8,621 nt of DNA from Bacteroidales bacterium. GTDB taxonomy: Bacteria; Bacteroidota; Bacteroidia; Bacteroidales; UBA4181. Every line of letters starts with the position of its first letter. The first letter of the stretch is position 1. This document shows positions 6,524 to 8,621 of this stretch, piece after piece. The stretch covers positions 1-8,621 of the forward strand of contig JAISKR010000091.1 of the NCBI GenBank assembly GCA_031260845.1, written 5' to 3'. The notes beneath the pieces are model-generated. The model did no database searches, had not been told where the DNA came from, and worked only from the letters and a program-made list of their open reading frames with translations. A program made the position numbers and the translations under genes.

Positions 6524-8077
6524 ATGTCGAGAAAAGGCAGTTTTTTCAAGGGACATCCGTGGTTTGTCTTCGTTTTGGGAGGCGTTTTAGGCGTCTTGGT
6601 TATGTTGTATGCCAACAAAGTTGTGCATGATACCGGCACTGATGAGTATTGCCAAAGTTGTCACGTGCATCCTCATGCAGTGGACAGTTGGAAGTTATCT
6701 TCACATTATAATAACAGGTCAGGCGTGAAGGTGCATTGTATTGACTGCCATCTGCCGCCCAAAGGCGACTGGCAGTATTTCAAAGCCAAGTCATGTACCG
6801 GATTACACGACCTGTGGGCGTATTGGACAAAAGACAGCGCCGATTTCAATTGGGACAGGAAAAAGGAATTGGATTATGCCGTCAACATTGTTTACAACGA
6901 ATCGTGCAAGGAGTGCCATGTCAACCTTTTCCCGAAAGGACTTACGACCGACGGCGGTACGGCGCATCTTTACTATGAAGAGAACGAAGCAAAGTTGAAC
7001 CTGCAATGTATCAGTTGCCATTTGAGCGTAGGGCATTATGACCCCAATTACAAACACGCCAAAACAGCGATTACCACTCAACTTGTCAATAACGGACCGA
7101 CGTTTACCGAGCCTACCAAAATAGAGAAGTTTGAAAACTTTACCGAACAGATTCCCGGAACGCCCATCGCTTTTGATATGGTGGCAATACCCGGCGGCAC
7201 TTTCAAAATGGGCAGCCCTGCCAACGAGAAATTCCGCCGCGATGATGAAGGTCCCGTTCGCGAAGTGACGGTAAGCCCTTTCTTTATGGGTAAAATAGAA
7301 GTAACATGGGATGAATACCTTGCTTTTCGCCTTCAAACGGAGTCGGAAGGACGCATAGCGCCTGCTGTTATCTATGAACGCAACAGGCTGGCTCTGGATG
7401 CAGAATCCATTGACGCGATAAGCGGACCGACGCCGCCTTTCGGCAGTCCCGACCAAGGGTGGGGCGCAGGCGCTCGTCCGGCTATCACCATGACGCACTA
7501 TTCGGCAGAAATCTATTGCTTGTGGTTGTCGAAGACCACCGGCAAAAAATACCGGCTGCCCACCGAAGCCGAATGGGAATACGCCGCACGTGGAGGCACC
7601 GAAACGCCTTATTTCTTTGAAGGTTCGCCCAAACAATACTCATCCCAAGGCTGGTTGCGCAAATTCTTCGACCCCGACACGGCTGTTATCAATTCGTATG
7701 CCATTTATGCGCTCAACAGCGATATGAGGTCGCAAGAGCCAAAAAGGGTGAAAGGAAATCCCTTCGGACTGAAAAATATGCTGGGTAACGTGATGGAATA
7801 CTGCTCGGACTGGTACGCTGAGGACGCTTACGCGAAATCGGGCGCTTCCGTAACCAACCCCAAAGGTCCGGAATCGGGCGAGGAATACGTGGTGCGAGGC
7901 GGTAACTATTCGCATGACGCCGCCGATATACGCGCTGCCGCCCGCAGTCATACCTATTCCGTTGACTGGCTGAAAACCGACCCGCAACAACCCAAGAGTA
8001 TATGGTGGTTCTCGGATATTAAGGGCATCGGTTTCCGCGTAGTTTGCGAACCGGATGATGCTATCATTCAAAAATAA
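6524..8077 (+). CDS. Membrane-anchored tetraheme NapC/NirT-type cytochrome c fused to a SUMF1 (FGE-like) domain
   Basis: The 517-aa protein has two modules. The first, about 1-170, has one membrane helix (about 11-31) and four c-type heme motifs: CQSCH (43-47), CIDCH (72-76), CKECH (128-132) and CISCH (162-166). The segment HYNNRSGVKVHCIDCHLPP (61-79) is characteristic of NapC/NirT/NrfH quinol dehydrogenases, which pass electrons from the quinol pool to periplasmic partners. The second, about 215-510, is a SUMF1 fold: IPGGTFKMGS (222-231), KKYRLPTEAEWEYAARGG (341-358), NPFGLKNMLGNVMEYCSDWY (412-431), VVRGGNYS (456-463) and GFRVV (503-507). The two active-site cysteines of true formylglycine-generating enzymes are missing from 461-475, so sulfatase activation is unlikely. 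Both modules should be periplasmic. The gene starts at the ATG at 6524 with no visible Shine-Dalgarno and precedes an exported Gfo/Idh/MocA protein by 36 bp. The role of the fused domain is unknown. Confidence 0.9.
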   Translation: MSRKGSFFKGHPWFVFVLGGVLGVLVMLYANKVVHDTGTDEYCQSCHVHPHAVDSWKLSSHYNNRSGVKVHCIDCHLPPKGDWQYFKAKSCTGLHDLWAYWTKDSADFNWDRKKELDYAVNIVYNESCKECHVNLFPKGLTTDGGTAHLYYEENEAKLNLQCISCHLSVGHYDPNYKHAKTAITTQLVNNGPTFTEPTKIEKFENFTEQIPGTPIAFDMVAIPGGTFKMGSPANEKFRRDDEGPVREVTVSPFFMGKIEVTWDEYLAFRLQTESEGRIAPAVIYERNRLALDAESIDAISGPTPPFGSPDQGWGAGARPAITMTHYSAEIYCLWLSKTTGKKYRLPTEAEWEYAARGGTETPYFFEGSPKQYSSQGWLRKFFDPDTAVINSYAIYALNSDMRSQEPKRVKGNPFGLKNMLGNVMEYCSDWYAEDAYAKSGASVTNPKGPESGEEYVVRGGNYSHDAADIRAAARSHTYSVDWLKTDPQQPKSIWWFSDIKGIGFRVVCEPDDAIIQK

Positions 8078-8113
8078 AATTTTCTTAAATCTATAATCAA
8101 ATAAATAATTATC

Positions 8114-8621
8114 ATGAGTAAATTAAACAGAAGAGATTTCTTATCAAGCGCTGCATTAGCAGGCGTAGGAACACTGGGAGGAGGCACATTGCTTTCATCC
8201 TGTGGAGGCGGTACAAGTACACCGGCTTTAATTCCTTTATTGTCGGAAGACAAGTGGAACATTCCCGCATCTTTGCCCGACAAGGCAAAAGACGGAGTGC
8301 CCTTGAAAGCGGGCTTAATCGGTTGCGGCGGTCGTGGTACAGGCGCTGCCGAAAACTTCCTGAATGCAGGTCCAAACCTGTCAATCACCGCTTTGGGCGA
8401 CGTATTTGCCGACAGGATTGCAGGTTGCAACAAGAACCTGAAAGACAAATTCAATGCAGAGGTACCTGCCGACAAATGTTTTGTCGGATTTGACGCTTAT
8501 CAGAAAGTGATTGATTCGGGCGTCGATATCGTTATCGTAGCAACGCCCCCGAACTTCCGTCCGCTGATTTTCAAAGCAGCCGTTGACGCAGGCAAACACG
8601 CTTTCCTCGAAAAACCGGTTG
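8114..8621 (+). CDS. Gfo/Idh/MocA-family oxidoreductase, Tat-exported probable lipoprotein (3' end outside the window)
   Basis: Only the first 169 codons are present; the frame is open to the window edge. The N-terminus has a twin-arginine motif NRRDFL (5-10), a hydrophobic stretch and a lipobox-like LSSC ending at Cys30, followed by a glycine-rich linker. This predicts folded, cofactor-loaded export and lipid anchoring. The NAD(P)-binding Rossmann motif is GLIGCGGRGTG (67-77). The segment DIVIVATPPNFR (138-149) and the catalytic-region motif EKP (166-168) are hallmarks of Gfo/Idh/MocA proteins, which oxidise or reduce sugars and related polyols, or in GH109 members cleave glycosides with NAD recycled in place. 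Substrate cannot be told from this fragment. It follows the cytochrome-SUMF1 gene by 36 bp on the same strand and is probably co-transcribed with it. Confidence 0.9.
   Translation, partial: MSKLNRRDFLSSAALAGVGTLGGGTLLSSCGGGTSTPALIPLLSEDKWNIPASLPDKAKDGVPLKAGLIGCGGRGTGAAENFLNAGPNLSITALGDVFADRIAGCNKNLKDKFNAEVPADKCFVGFDAYQKVIDSGVDIVIVATPPNFRPLIFKAAVDAGKHAFLEKPV

Noticed and set aside
6803..7636. Long minus-strand open frame (277 codons) opposite the cytochrome-SUMF1 gene
   Set aside because: It lies entirely antisense to a gene with clear heme and SUMF1 motifs, and its translation has no recognisable domain. It is best explained by the codon bias of the real gene.
8112..8475. Minus-strand open frames of 90 and 135 codons at the window end
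   Set aside because: Both are antisense to the Gfo/Idh/MocA coding region, whose Tat, Rossmann and EKP motifs are clear on the plus strand.

Overview
The window looks like chromosomal DNA of a Bacteroidota bacterium, most likely order Bacteroidales. The pointers are a short primary sigma factor (286 aa) without region 1.1, AT-rich spacers with no clear Shine-Dalgarno sites, a very good match to the Bacteroides-type promoter (TTTG, 21 nt, TAnnTTTG) before the first gene, and a Tat/lipobox Gfo/Idh/MocA protein of a kind common in this phylum. No rRNA, tRNA, CRISPR array, insertion sequence or phage gene was seen. All six complete genes have open, undamaged frames.

Layout. (1) Plus strand, 140-2539: an HtrA/DegQ-type periplasmic serine protease, then the housekeeping sigma factor RpoD. 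(2) Minus strand, 6345 down to 2545: a tightly packed three-gene run in the order proB (glutamate 5-kinase), an HD-domain phosphohydrolase related to dGTPase/SAMHD1, and a phytoene-desaturase/retinol-saturase-like FAD oxidoreductase. Gaps are only 5 and 7 bp, so this is probably one transcript. It converges on rpoD with 5 bp between the two stop codons. (3) A divergent AT-rich promoter region, 6346-6523. (4) Plus strand, 6524 to the window end: a membrane-anchored tetraheme NapC/NirT-type cytochrome c fused to a C-terminal SUMF1 (formylglycine-generating-enzyme-like) domain, followed after 36 bp by a Gfo/Idh/MocA oxidoreductase with a twin-arginine signal and lipobox, cut off by the window end.

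Functionally, the first two blocks are housekeeping: envelope protein quality control, basal transcription, the first step of proline synthesis, probable nucleotide hydrolysis and an unassigned FAD redox step. The last block is the unusual part. A quinol-dehydrogenase-type cytochrome carrying a SUMF1 module sits directly upstream of an exported dehydrogenase-family lipoprotein. Together they suggest periplasmic redox chemistry, possibly on sugars, connected to the menaquinone pool. The domain calls come from visible motifs; the joint function is inference.
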